DNA of 64,000 nucleotides, from assembly GCA_027619595.1 (NCBI GenBank), contig JAQCHP010000009.1, positions 1 to 64,000 of the forward strand, read 5' to 3'. The translations under genes and the position numbers were made by a program. Shown piece after piece: positions 33,480-41,550 of the stretch (position 1 is its first letter; each line of letters opens with the position of its first letter). The notes under the pieces were generated by a model. It made no database searches. It was given only the letters and a program-made list of their open reading frames with translations, and had not been told where the DNA came from. The DNA is from Planctomycetota bacterium (GTDB taxonomy: Bacteria; Planctomycetota; Planctomycetia; Pirellulales; Pirellulaceae).

Positions 33480-35957
33480 ATGGCGCAGTGCACTTGTAGT
33501 CAATGTCAGCGGGTCATTCGATTCAAAGATGAACTACTGGGACGCCAAGCCAAGTGTCCGGGTTGCGGAGCTGTTGTGCGGCTGGCGTCCGCCGGCGACC
33601 CGGTCGTGGCCAGTTTGCCCACCGCCGCGACCGCTGCTCAGAAAGTGCCACGCGCGGTCCAGCCTCTCCCTGCGATTGACTCCGATTCCCGGCGGGGCCC
33701 TTCGGCGATCAAGACCCCCGGCGCGCCAAAAAACGCGGACGCGGTGCGCGGCAACGAACGCGAGTCCATCGCCGCAGCGATTCAACGTTTTGATGGTCAG
33801 ATCCCCAAGGTACGTACCTCGCTCACCTACCTTTTGGGGTCTTGGATCGTATGTGCGTTTATGATCTTACTTCCGTGCGTCTACCTGGGACTGATTGGCT
33901 TGGTGATATTCGGCGTTTATTATCATCTCACACACCACATTGGGATGCTGGGAATGGTTCGCGGACGAGGCGTTCTCATCGCGATGGCTCTCTACGCTAC
34001 GCCGCTCGTGGCGGGTGTTGTCTTGGTTGGCTTTATGATCAAGCCGCTGGTGGCGCGCCCCGCGAAGCGGCCGCGGACCCGGTCACTTACGCGCGATGGC
34101 GAACCGGTTCTGTTTGCCCTGTTGGAACGGGTTTGCTGGGCCGTTGGCGCGCCGAATCCTCGCCGGGTCGACGTCACCGCCGACGTCAACGCCTCTGCGG
34201 GATTCCGACAGGGAGCGTCCAGCATGCTGGACGGACGCGATCTCGTACTCACCATCGGTATGCCATTGGCCGCCGGCCTTTCTGTTTCGGAGTTCGCCGG
34301 TGTTCTGGCCCATGAATTCGGGCACTTCAGCCAGGGATGGGGAATGCGGCTTAACTACGTTATCCGGTCCATCAATCATTGGTTCTTGCGGGTCGCGTAT
34401 GAACGGGATGGATGGGACGAAGCGCTTGACCAGGCTGCCGCCGAGGTCGACATTCGGATCGGGTTAATACTGCACACAGCGCGATTCTGTGTTTGGTTGA
34501 CGCGAAGGCTTCTCCTCCTCCTCACGCTTGTCGGGCATGCCGTTGCCGGCTATTTCTCGCGCCAAATGGAGTTTGACGCGGATCGCTATGAAATCGGTCT
34601 CGTGGGACGGCAGGCCTTCGCCGCAACCTTCCATAGAATGATGGAATTGGGGCTCGCCCAACAGCGCTCCCAGCAAGACTTGGAACAATGCTTTCGGGAA
34701 GGCACTCTCCCCGACAACATTCCGGCCCTGGTCGAGTCACATCGGTCGCAATTCACCCAGGAATTTCGCAAGTCGGTCGCCGACGCGATCGCCGAGTCTC
34801 GCACGGGCTGGTGCGCGACGCATCCGGCCGATTCGGAACGCATTGCGCGCGCCGCGCGGGTCGAGTCCGAGGGCATTCTGCACGTTGATGCGCCCGCCCG
34901 GTTCCTTTTCCAACATTTCGACGCTATTTGTCAGGGAGTTACCAAAGATTTCTACGAAGCCGCGCTAGGCAAGCGCTTTTCTGAACAGCGGCTACGTCCC
35001 GTTTCGACACTCCTTAACACCCAGAAAGAGGAAAACGGCGAGGAGAATCTGCTAGGGGAAATTTCAGGTGGGCTTTTCGATCCGTTTTGGGGGGTCGAGT
35101 TCGCGACAACGCACCTCGAAACACCGCACGACCCACGCCAAGCATTGGCGGACTTACAGGAAGCTCGAGCGACACTCGACCGCCTGAAGGATTCGCTGTC
35201 CACGCGGTCGGCGGAATATGAAACGGTGCGTCAATCCCGATGGGCCGCATACCTCTACATGGTGGCCGATCGCGCGGCGCTTCCTACCCGGAAACTATTT
35301 CCAGACGCGCAGTTCGCAAATCGAAAGGAAGCACGCGGAACCTACGACAAGTTGGCCACGCGCGCTGAGACGATCCAGCAAGACCTTCAACTTGCACGTC
35401 AAGCTCTCGGTAAACGGATGGTTAACGCGATACGGCTCCTAAAGGTACCCGCTGTGCGCCAACGGATGCCAAATCATGCCAAGCAATTTGCCGAAGGTGT
35501 TCAAGTGGTTGGGGCACTAAGTCGAATGAACGATGTCCTTCCCTACCTTCGAGAGCTTCACGAACACTTCCAAGGCATTGCGTTGCTCTGCAATCATCTC
35601 CGTGGTTCGGGAGATGGTCTTCAATCCGAGATTACAAATCTCGCTCGCAAGGCCCGCGAAAATGTCGAATCGATTCGGTCGGCACTCGGTCGGGTCCCGC
35701 TTCCGCTTGCCACCGCCCAAGAAGTGAGCATTGCGAAGTACCTCATGCCGGTCACATTCAACACATCTGATTTTGCGTCGCTTCATCAAGCGTGCTCGTC
35801 ATTACTGGAAGGCTTTCCAGGACTATACGTTCGCCTCGCCGGCAGGCTCGCCGCCATCACGCACGAGTTAGAAGTGGCGGTACGTTCCAAGACATCGGGA
35901 GTTCCCAATCCCTCAAAATCGCCGGCTAAGACGTCCGATCCCGCGCCGAAAACATAA
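33480..35957 (+). CDS. M48-family membrane metallopeptidase with N-terminal zinc ribbon
   Basis: 825 residues. The first 35 residues form a zinc ribbon with two CxxC pairs (CSQCQRVIRF and AKCPGCGAVV). After a Pro/Ala-rich linker, membrane segments follow at about 120-150 and 160-190 (VCAFMILLPCVYLGLIGLVI, MALYATPLVAGVVLVGFMI). The peptidase site is His278-Glu-Phe-Gly-His282 in VLAHEFGHFSQGWG, with the third zinc ligand Glu in MEFDADRYEIGL at about 362. A long helical C-terminal half resembles a coiled coil. HtpX-like M48 enzymes degrade membrane proteins. No partner gene is adjacent. Confidence 0.85.
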   Translation: MAQCTCSQCQRVIRFKDELLGRQAKCPGCGAVVRLASAGDPVVASLPTAATAAQKVPRAVQPLPAIDSDSRRGPSAIKTPGAPKNADAVRGNERESIAAAIQRFDGQIPKVRTSLTYLLGSWIVCAFMILLPCVYLGLIGLVIFGVYYHLTHHIGMLGMVRGRGVLIAMALYATPLVAGVVLVGFMIKPLVARPAKRPRTRSLTRDGEPVLFALLERVCWAVGAPNPRRVDVTADVNASAGFRQGASSMLDGRDLVLTIGMPLAAGLSVSEFAGVLAHEFGHFSQGWGMRLNYVIRSINHWFLRVAYERDGWDEALDQAAAEVDIRIGLILHTARFCVWLTRRLLLLLTLVGHAVAGYFSRQMEFDADRYEIGLVGRQAFAATFHRMMELGLAQQRSQQDLEQCFREGTLPDNIPALVESHRSQFTQEFRKSVADAIAESRTGWCATHPADSERIARAARVESEGILHVDAPARFLFQHFDAICQGVTKDFYEAALGKRFSEQRLRPVSTLLNTQKEENGEENLLGEISGGLFDPFWGVEFATTHLETPHDPRQALADLQEARATLDRLKDSLSTRSAEYETVRQSRWAAYLYMVADRAALPTRKLFPDAQFANRKEARGTYDKLATRAETIQQDLQLARQALGKRMVNAIRLLKVPAVRQRMPNHAKQFAEGVQVVGALSRMNDVLPYLRELHEHFQGIALLCNHLRGSGDGLQSEITNLARKARENVESIRSALGRVPLPLATAQEVSIAKYLMPVTFNTSDFASLHQACSSLLEGFPGLYVRLAGRLAAITHELEVAVRSKTSGVPNPSKSPAKTSDPAPKT

Positions 35958-36162
35958 CCGACTGATAGGAGTCTCTTTCCAGTAGCGTCATTGGGAAGGT
36001 TCGTTGATTCCTGTGTTGCGTGTGTAAAACCAGTTGGCCCGTCAACGCAGAGAATCGGGTGTCTTCCGGAGCCCACGCGCCCATTCTGCTCCAAGATCCG
36101 AGTCAATATGGGCGAGCCCACGGATTGTGTAGCCGCTCTGGCGAGTGCGGTCGAGCGACGTG

Positions 36163-36308
36163 TTAGGCCTCAGTCCGCAGCAGAGCCATTGCCAGCGTAT
36201 CATAGTACTGACCATCGCCAAGTAGCGCTTCTCGCGCGCGACCTGATCGAGCGTGGCTCGAAATGACGCGATGTGCTCGGCGGCAATGGGTGCGATGACC
36301 GTGTTCAT
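36163..36308 (-). pseudogene. Remnant of a GNAT acetyltransferase with internal deletion
   Basis: The minus strand begins at ATG 36308 with a typical acetyltransferase N-terminus (IAAEHIASFRATLDQVAREK then RYLA). After about 32 residues the similarity jumps, in another frame, to an acetyltransferase-like end (DGQYYDTLAMALLRTEA) with stop at 36163. About 100 central residues, including the acetyl-CoA motif, are gone. The product cannot be functional. The stop overlaps the sequence GCCTAAC, discussed under findings. Confidence 0.5.
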
Positions 36309-36499
36309 CAGGCCTAAACGTAAATAAGACTATGCCGACTTGGACGAAGGGATGGATCGTGCGCTGAACGTTACCACATGACAGTGCCACTTGACCGTTG
36401 CGGTGGATATGCGGAACGCTGCACACGGAGACCGAGTGTGAAGCGCAGGTCGAAGGCAAGGAGGTCTTGAGAGTTTCATCGGCGACGTTGACCCTCATG

Positions 36500-36952
36500 T
36501 CAACCGCGCGTCTCCCGTGGCGCTCTTGCGACCGACTTCCTGACGAAATAATGAAGGCGAGGAATCCCTATCGCTAGTTTTCCAACAACCAGCCAGGGCC
36601 ACGCTAAGGGAACGTAATACCACGGAGCTTTGCCCTACGATGCGATCCAAACAATCAAGGCTCCTACAGAGACTACTCCGGCGGCAGCGAAAAGCAATTC
36701 CAAGATGCTAACACGCCACACAACGAGCCGCAAATCGGGATCGACGCAGACACTACCACTCCCGAACGGCACAAGCAAATTCCCTTTCCGTACGGAGCGG
36801 AATAGGCCGCCTCTGAAATTTACTTGCCAACCTTCGACGACAATAGACGCCGCATTAACGCGCTCTAGGCAGTCGGCAAGATGCGCCGGAAGAGCCTCGA
36901 TGTCTATTTCTTCCCCAACCGTGACAGTTCCTGAAAGCCAAAACGATAACAT
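36500..36952 (-). pseudogene. Small membrane protein gene interrupted by an in-frame TAG
   Basis: The frame from ATG 36952 runs through LSFWLSGTVTVGEEIDIEAL, NFRGGLFRS and FGSGSVCVDPDLRLVVWRVS into a membrane segment (LLFAAAGVVSVGALIVWIAS). It then meets TAG at 36635-36637. The same frame continues for 44 codons with plausible protein (GKAPWYYVPLAWPWLVVGKL, then AIGIPRLHYFV) up to TGA at 36500-36502. The continued part has a second hydrophobic segment and a basic end, so the nonsense codon splits an otherwise intact gene. Start choice is uncertain (an ATG at 37003 is also in frame). Confidence 0.55.
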
Positions 36953-37146
36953 AGAAAGCAAATGGCTCGTGGCCGAACGATCGTACGCACCGTGAGGTTT
37001 CATCGCGAGTTCATTACATTATGTGGTCCATCCGCCGATCGCAACGCCTCGGCATTGAGGACGCGGACAAGGGCCCACGCTCGACAACGGTAGCCCGGTC
37101 CTGCGTGGGTTCGGGCATTCGACCGCTGGCAATGCTCGCAAAGACC

Positions 37147-37824
37147 TTAGTCGACGGTAATCGTGGCTTTTTGAATCGTGACCGGTTTCAGCGGTCGATC
37201 ATTTTTGTCGCGTTGAGCATTCACGATGAATTTGACGACGTCCATCCCTTCGACAACTTCACCAAAAGCGGTGTACTTGTTGTCTAAGAAGTCCGCATCT
37301 CCGTCACACAAAAAAAATTGGCTTCCGGCCGAGTCAGGGCGGCTGGAGCGGGCCATGGAAAGGACCCCAGCGACATGCGGGCGGGGATTGAATTCTGGTT
37401 TCAGGCAGTAGCCGGGACCGCCCGAGCCGTCTCCTTTCGGACAACCGCCTTGAATCACAAAGCCAGGGATGCACCGATGGAAAATCAGGCCGTCGTAGAA
37501 ACCTGCTTGGCACAAACCGATAAAACTGCGGCAATGATTGGGCGCGACGTCAGGCCAAAACTTGAGTTTGATGGTACCAGCATCCGTGGTGAGGGTCGCG
37601 GTGTAATTGACCGGCTTGTCGTTGTTCTCGAATTGAATCTTATTCCATGACGCTTCAACGGCCGGCTTGAAGTCGCGCATGAGTTTGCCATTGATAGATT
37701 TCTGAGGGGTGGGAGTGTCAGCTGGCCGTGTGGCGGCTGAAAAATCATTGGCGACCACAGGACTGCCGCACAGGATCGTTATGACAACGCAACCGCGTAC
37801 CGAATAAATCAACTTAGCAAACAT
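37147..37824 (-). CDS. Exported cyclophilin-type peptidyl-prolyl isomerase
   Basis: 225 residues. A signal peptide (VRGCVVITILCGSPVVAND) is followed by the cyclophilin domain: TTDAGTIKLKFWPDVAPNH, FYDGLIFHRCIPGFVIQGGC (active-site FHR), GVLSMARSSRPDSAGSQFFL (SQFF) and FLDNKYTAFGEVVEGMDVV. It catalyses proline isomerisation in the periplasm, helping exported proteins fold. The region before the domain is about 60 residues longer than in minimal cyclophilins. AAAGGA lies about 10 nt upstream of the ATG at 37824. Confidence 0.92.
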   Translation of the reverse strand: MFAKLIYSVRGCVVITILCGSPVVANDFSAATRPADTPTPQKSINGKLMRDFKPAVEASWNKIQFENNDKPVNYTATLTTDAGTIKLKFWPDVAPNHCRSFIGLCQAGFYDGLIFHRCIPGFVIQGGCPKGDGSGGPGYCLKPEFNPRPHVAGVLSMARSSRPDSAGSQFFLCDGDADFLDNKYTAFGEVVEGMDVVKFIVNAQRDKNDRPLKPVTIQKATITVD

Positions 37825-37954
37825 GAATCAGCATCCTTTCAAAAATCAAACTTACAAGAAAATCGGAACAAATGTTTCCAAAAGGGTCAAGGTTAAGAAT
37901 GCACGGTGACGTCTATTCGGCGCACGGCAGCGCCGCCCTGTACAGTCCGATCGA

Positions 37955-38302
37955 CTAGATCGCATCGCGGCCTCGTTCGCCGGTGCGGATGCGTACGCAG
38001 TCGTCCATCGGTAGGACAAAAATCTTACCGTCGCCGATTTCGCCTTTTTCGCCAGTCCGCCCTGCCTTTACGATGGCTGCGATGGTTGGCTCTACAAATT
38101 CGTCATTCACCGCGATCTGTAGTTGTACCTTCCTGAGCAGATTGATCGTGAACTCATGGCCACGATACACGGTTCTTTGTCCTTTTTGGCGGCCAAATCC
38201 TTGGCAGTCCATGACAGTAAGACGAAATACCTCGACCTCCGTTAGAGCCTCTTTGACCGCCTCAAGTCGGTTGGGCTGGACAATCGCAATGATTAGTTTC
38301 AT
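37955..38302 (-). CDS. P-II family nitrogen regulatory protein
   Basis: 115 residues, the usual length. The fold starts MKLIIAIVQPNRLEAVKEAL and has the T-loop QGFGRQKGQRTVYRGHEF and the ATP-binding segment GRTGEKGEIGDGKIFVLPM. P-II proteins sense 2-oxoglutarate and ATP/ADP and control ammonium transport and glutamine synthetase. The residue at position 51, the uridylylated Tyr in enteric GlnB, is Phe here, while Tyr46 is kept. No amtB, glnA or glnD gene is close, so it is free-standing. The ATG at 38302 is preferred because the family begins at MKL. Confidence 0.92.
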   Translation of the reverse strand: MKLIIAIVQPNRLEAVKEALTEVEVFRLTVMDCQGFGRQKGQRTVYRGHEFTINLLRKVQLQIAVNDEFVEPTIAAIVKAGRTGEKGEIGDGKIFVLPMDDCVRIRTGERGRDAI

Positions 38303-39000
38303 TCGTCGAAGACTCCGCAGGACGCTCGCGCAACCAGTCCGCATTCAATGGCGGCGGTCTACCGTTCCGCAAACGCCGAAGGCCACGATCCGGTAGGCTG
38401 AGGGATTCTAACACATGTAACGTGCGCGGGAATCGCCCGCCGGACGACGTCGGCGAGATGACGTCAGGATTTCATTCACCTCGCTCGGGGTAATCCCAGA
38501 CGGTATCAATCGATAATCGAGAAAACTAGGATCGAGAAAATACCCCGACTCGGGCGGGTGAGGCGGACACCCGTCCCGAGCCATTTGGGGTATCCTTCTG
38601 GCCCCAGGCAAGAGCCGAAGAAAACGCTGCCTTCCGGTGCGAAAATTCGTAGTCCTCCCTGACGAGAAAAAAGTGGATACCAACGTGGCATCCGGTCTCC
38701 GATTCAATCCAAGCGGCCAAGGGACCGCTGCTCGCCCCTTGAATGGCGGCTCAAGGGAGGCGACCTGAATAGAACTGCCTGCATTCACCTACCGCAACAT
38801 ACGTGCCAACCGCGTGCGAAGAGGTTTTCGATCTGCCTAAGTAATGCTGATGGAATAGTTTAAGAGATTTGTTCACTTTTCGATCAACAAGGGTTGCCGG
38901 GTTCGAAGGCAGGAGTTGCCTAACTTGAGCGCAGCTTAGAGCCAGGGTGTTGTCCGAGAGGAGTCTAGGGAGGTCGTCCGGATAAGTCGAACAGCTCGCA
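38303..39000. other. Gene-free stretch
   Basis: About 700 bases between glnB-like and gluzincin genes. Overlapping minus-strand frames between 38408 and 38788 include a phrase that looks protein-like (LRIFAPEGSVFFGSCLGPEG), but no frame carries a start, length and composition I can support. It may be a remnant. Confidence 0.35.
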
Positions 39001-39741
39001 TTATTTCGAATCTTTACGATCGATCGCAAATTCGCGGAGCTGTTTCTGAAATTGTTCACGTGATTCACGCGAATGATGCAACATGTACCGCACATGTTGG
39101 TGTGACTGCTGGTAGTGGCGTTCCGTCATACGAGCCACATCGGAAATTCTTTCGAGTTCTTGGTAACTTGCGGGATTTAGGTGGAGTATCTCTCCGCTCA
39201 ACTGAGGCTCCTCCCTACCAAACGGCTCGGCGGTGTGTTCAAAATATTCGGCCAAGCCTTCGTCGAGCCACAACGGTAAACGGTGGTATTGGAGATGCAG
39301 CAGAGCGTGGGTACATTCGTGACGAAGGTCTTGGCGCAATTCAGGCCGGCTATAGGCGAAAACCATCGGAATCCCGCGATGCTGGATAAACATGGCTGGG
39401 CGGGAGGGTGCATCAGGGATAAACCAAGCTAAGTATTGTTGGAACTCAGCTTGTTTACGGAATAGAAAAACATGAATTTCTGTTGCGGATGTCGCGGGCT
39501 GACTTAGGGGAGAAAAACCGAGCGAGTTCTGTAAATCATGCGGGAGCGATCCAAGAGCGTCAACCACGGCGCGACAGTCCAGGGGCGCGTTGGCGTGGAT
39601 CTGGAATTGGCCGATGCGTGTCTCGTAGGGCCATACGTAGCCTGGTCCGGCCGAATGTCGAGGCTCAACCCCGAACCCTAGTCCCGCCATCGCGAGGCAG
39701 GCCACCCACGAGCATGTGATTCGGAGTGTGTTGAGCCGCAT
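39001..39741 (-). CDS. Exported gluzincin-type metallopeptidase (DUF1570-like)
   Basis: 246 residues. A signal peptide (ITCSWVACLAMAGLGFGVEP) is followed by a catalytic region with His141-Glu142-Cys-Thr-His145 in RHECTHALLHLQYH. The downstream Glu161 is in LPLWLDEGLAEYFE, the HExxH...E arrangement of gluzincin zinc peptidases. The arrangement W-L-x-E-G-x-A-x-Y is typical of the DUF1570/basic-secretory group, which is common in planctomycetes. Substrate and role are unknown. The ATG at 39741 is chosen because the signal peptide begins there, although the frame is open 47 codons further. Confidence 0.8.
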   Translation of the reverse strand: MRLNTLRITCSWVACLAMAGLGFGVEPRHSAGPGYVWPYETRIGQFQIHANAPLDCRAVVDALGSLPHDLQNSLGFSPLSQPATSATEIHVFLFRKQAEFQQYLAWFIPDAPSRPAMFIQHRGIPMVFAYSRPELRQDLRHECTHALLHLQYHRLPLWLDEGLAEYFEHTAEPFGREEPQLSGEILHLNPASYQELERISDVARMTERHYQQSHQHVRYMLHHSRESREQFQKQLREFAIDRKDSK

Positions 39742-39896
39742 CGCGGAATATTTGCCTTTTTTTGACGGGTATGCAGCCGTTGCCGGCGCCCCTGAAGTGA
39801 ACCGCCCAGGGAGGTGTTTTCGGTGCGAAATGTATGGCAGCCCTGAAGCGGCGTCAAGGCGATACTTTCTCTTCGCGGTCACCTAATTTGCCTTGC

Positions 39897-39925
39897 TTGA
39901 CCCGCTGGCGGTATCCGGGTATCGT
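39897..39925 (+). promoter_or_regulatory. Promoter of the FabH-like gene
   Basis: TTGACC (39897-39902), 17 bases, TATCGT (39920-39925), about 45 bases before the GTG start at 39970. Confidence 0.5.
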
Positions 39926-39969
39926 ATCCCCTTTCCACTATAGAAGTTGCGCAAGGGTCGGATGACCAG

Positions 39970-40974
39970 GTGAATTACGCAGCCATTGGCCCTATCGTAT
40001 CGTTTTTGCCACCTCGCGTGGAAACGAATGAGCAGCTCGCTCAGGAGTTCCCAGACTGGGATGTGGACCTTATCGCGCGGAAGACTGGCATTTTGCAGCG
40101 GCACATTGCCGATCCTGATGTTTGCTCATCAGATCTGGGCGTCGCGGCGGCCCAGCGGCTCTTTCAGCGCTATGAAATCGACCCGGCAAGTATCGATTTC
40201 CTGCTATTTTGTACGCAGACCCCCGATTACCCGTTGCCAACCACGGCCTGTCTGATGCAGGAGCGACTTGGTTTACGGCGAAGCGCCGGTGCGCTCGACT
40301 TCAACCTTGGGTGTTCGGGTTTCGTCTATGGGCTAGCACTGGCCGACGGGTTGATACGCGTAGGGGTCAAGCGAATTTTATTGATTACGGCCGAGACCTA
40401 CTCTCGCTTCATCGATCGGGCCGACCGCAGCCTGCGGACAATTTTTGGTGATGGTGCGGCCGCTACGCTGATCGATGCTTCGGAGCAACAATCGCTAAGT
40501 GCCTTCCAGTTCGGCACGGATGGGACTGGGGCGGATACTTTATTGGTCACTGCGGGAGGATGCCGACCCGCTGCGGATGCCCACCAGCCACGCCATCGAA
40601 AGCGTTGGACCAGCGAACTCTATATGGACGGGCCGAGTCTGATGAATTTTACGGTTGGGGCAATCCCTCAGTTGGTCGAGAACATCTTGAAAGATGCTCG
40701 TCTTGATGTCGAGCAAATTCGTTACTTTCTCATGCATCAGGCCACCCTAAAGATGCTGGAACAGTTGCAGCAACGACTGGAAGTTCCGCAGGAAAAGATT
40801 CCAATTGTGTTAGCGGACTGTGGAAATACGGTGAGTTCGACGATTCCAATCTTGATTGAGCGAATGCGCGCGGACGAACGTCTTTACCCCGGCGTGACCA
40901 ACCTGTTGATTGGCTTCGGGGTCGGTTGGTCCTGGGCTGGGTGCGTTTGGCGTGAGACGTGGGAATCGAAATAA
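39970..40974 (+). CDS. 3-oxoacyl-ACP synthase III (FabH-like)
   Basis: 334 residues. The thiolase-fold KAS III enzyme starts fatty-acid or polyketide-type chains by condensing acyl-CoA with malonyl-ACP. The triad is Cys115 in FNLGCSGFVYGL, His256 in FLMHQATLKMLEQL and Asn286 in ADCGNTVSSTIP. HQAT replaces the usual HQAN, a variation seen in specialised KAS III homologues. No acyl carrier or other fab genes are nearby, so this may be a specialised rather than housekeeping enzyme. The start is GTG at 39970; an ATG 7 bases upstream is out of frame and stops quickly. Confidence 0.88.
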   Translation: MNYAAIGPIVSFLPPRVETNEQLAQEFPDWDVDLIARKTGILQRHIADPDVCSSDLGVAAAQRLFQRYEIDPASIDFLLFCTQTPDYPLPTTACLMQERLGLRRSAGALDFNLGCSGFVYGLALADGLIRVGVKRILLITAETYSRFIDRADRSLRTIFGDGAAATLIDASEQQSLSAFQFGTDGTGADTLLVTAGGCRPAADAHQPRHRKRWTSELYMDGPSLMNFTVGAIPQLVENILKDARLDVEQIRYFLMHQATLKMLEQLQQRLEVPQEKIPIVLADCGNTVSSTIPILIERMRADERLYPGVTNLLIGFGVGWSWAGCVWRETWESK

Positions 40975-41153
40975 CGCACATCGGCGAGATTCGTACGCTC
41001 GATTTTGGTAACCTTTCCAGCCCGGAGGGCCACTGAACGGTTACTGCTTCACTTTCTACTCACTGTCGTTGATAGCCGATTGGCGTAACCGTTCCCAGGG
41101 TTGTGCGCGAATGGGCTCCAAATTGAACTGGACTTGAGCTGGGGTTTTGTGTG

Positions 41154-41215
41154 GCAACGTCGGGCATGGCATGCTGCAACGTCGGGCATGGCATGCTGCA
41201 ACGTCGGGCATGGCA
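41154..41215 (+). repeat. Three tandem copies of a 22-base unit
   Basis: The unit GCAACGTCGGGCATGGCATG plus CT occurs at 41154-41175 and 41176-41197, with a third incomplete copy at 41198-41215. It contains the palindrome GCATGC. No spacers lie between copies, so it is not a CRISPR array. It sits upstream of a REP-type transposase gene's end. Confidence 0.9.
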
Positions 41216-41257
41216 AGTTTCTTTAAGTTGGAAGCCGAAATTTTCGATCAAATCCGA

Positions 41258-41279
41258 CCGAACAAAATCCGAACAAAAT
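41258..41279 (+). repeat. Two tandem copies of an 11-base unit
   Basis: CCGAACAAAAT occurs twice without a spacer (41258-41268 and 41269-41279), a few bases after the 22-base repeats. Confidence 0.85.
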
Positions 41280-41293
41280 CCGACTGTCACCTA

Positions 41294-41331
41294 TACAGAG
41301 ATTGGACAGTCATACAGAGATTGGACAGTCA
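41294..41331 (+). repeat. Two tandem copies of a 19-base unit
   Basis: TACAGAGATTGGACAGTCA occurs at 41294-41312 and again at 41313-41331 with no spacer. This is the third kind of tandem duplication within 180 bases. Confidence 0.9.
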
Positions 41332-41550
41332 TGTTTTGGAATAGGACAGGCTTTTTTGGAGCTGTCGGGGTGAGAATTGGTCTTATCGATTGCCAAAGTG
41401 GATTTCTGGGGCGACGAACGGACGCGGACCGCCAAATCTTAGAAAAAACGACAGAAAATTGCCGTAGATGCGCGCACGCTGAGCGCAGAAGGTGCTTCGT
41501 GGCACTTTATTATTGATAGATGGGGCAGCTTAGGAAAGTAAGGATGGCCG

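Noticed and set aside
29475-37146. Genomic island with a prophage or integrative element
   Set aside because: No integrase, recombinase, phage or conjugation gene and no direct repeats at the tRNA-Ser gene were seen; the region is only an assortment of small genes and remnants.
41154-41215. Short direct repeats resembling a CRISPR start
   Set aside because: The 22-base units abut with no spacers, only three copies exist, and no cas gene is nearby.
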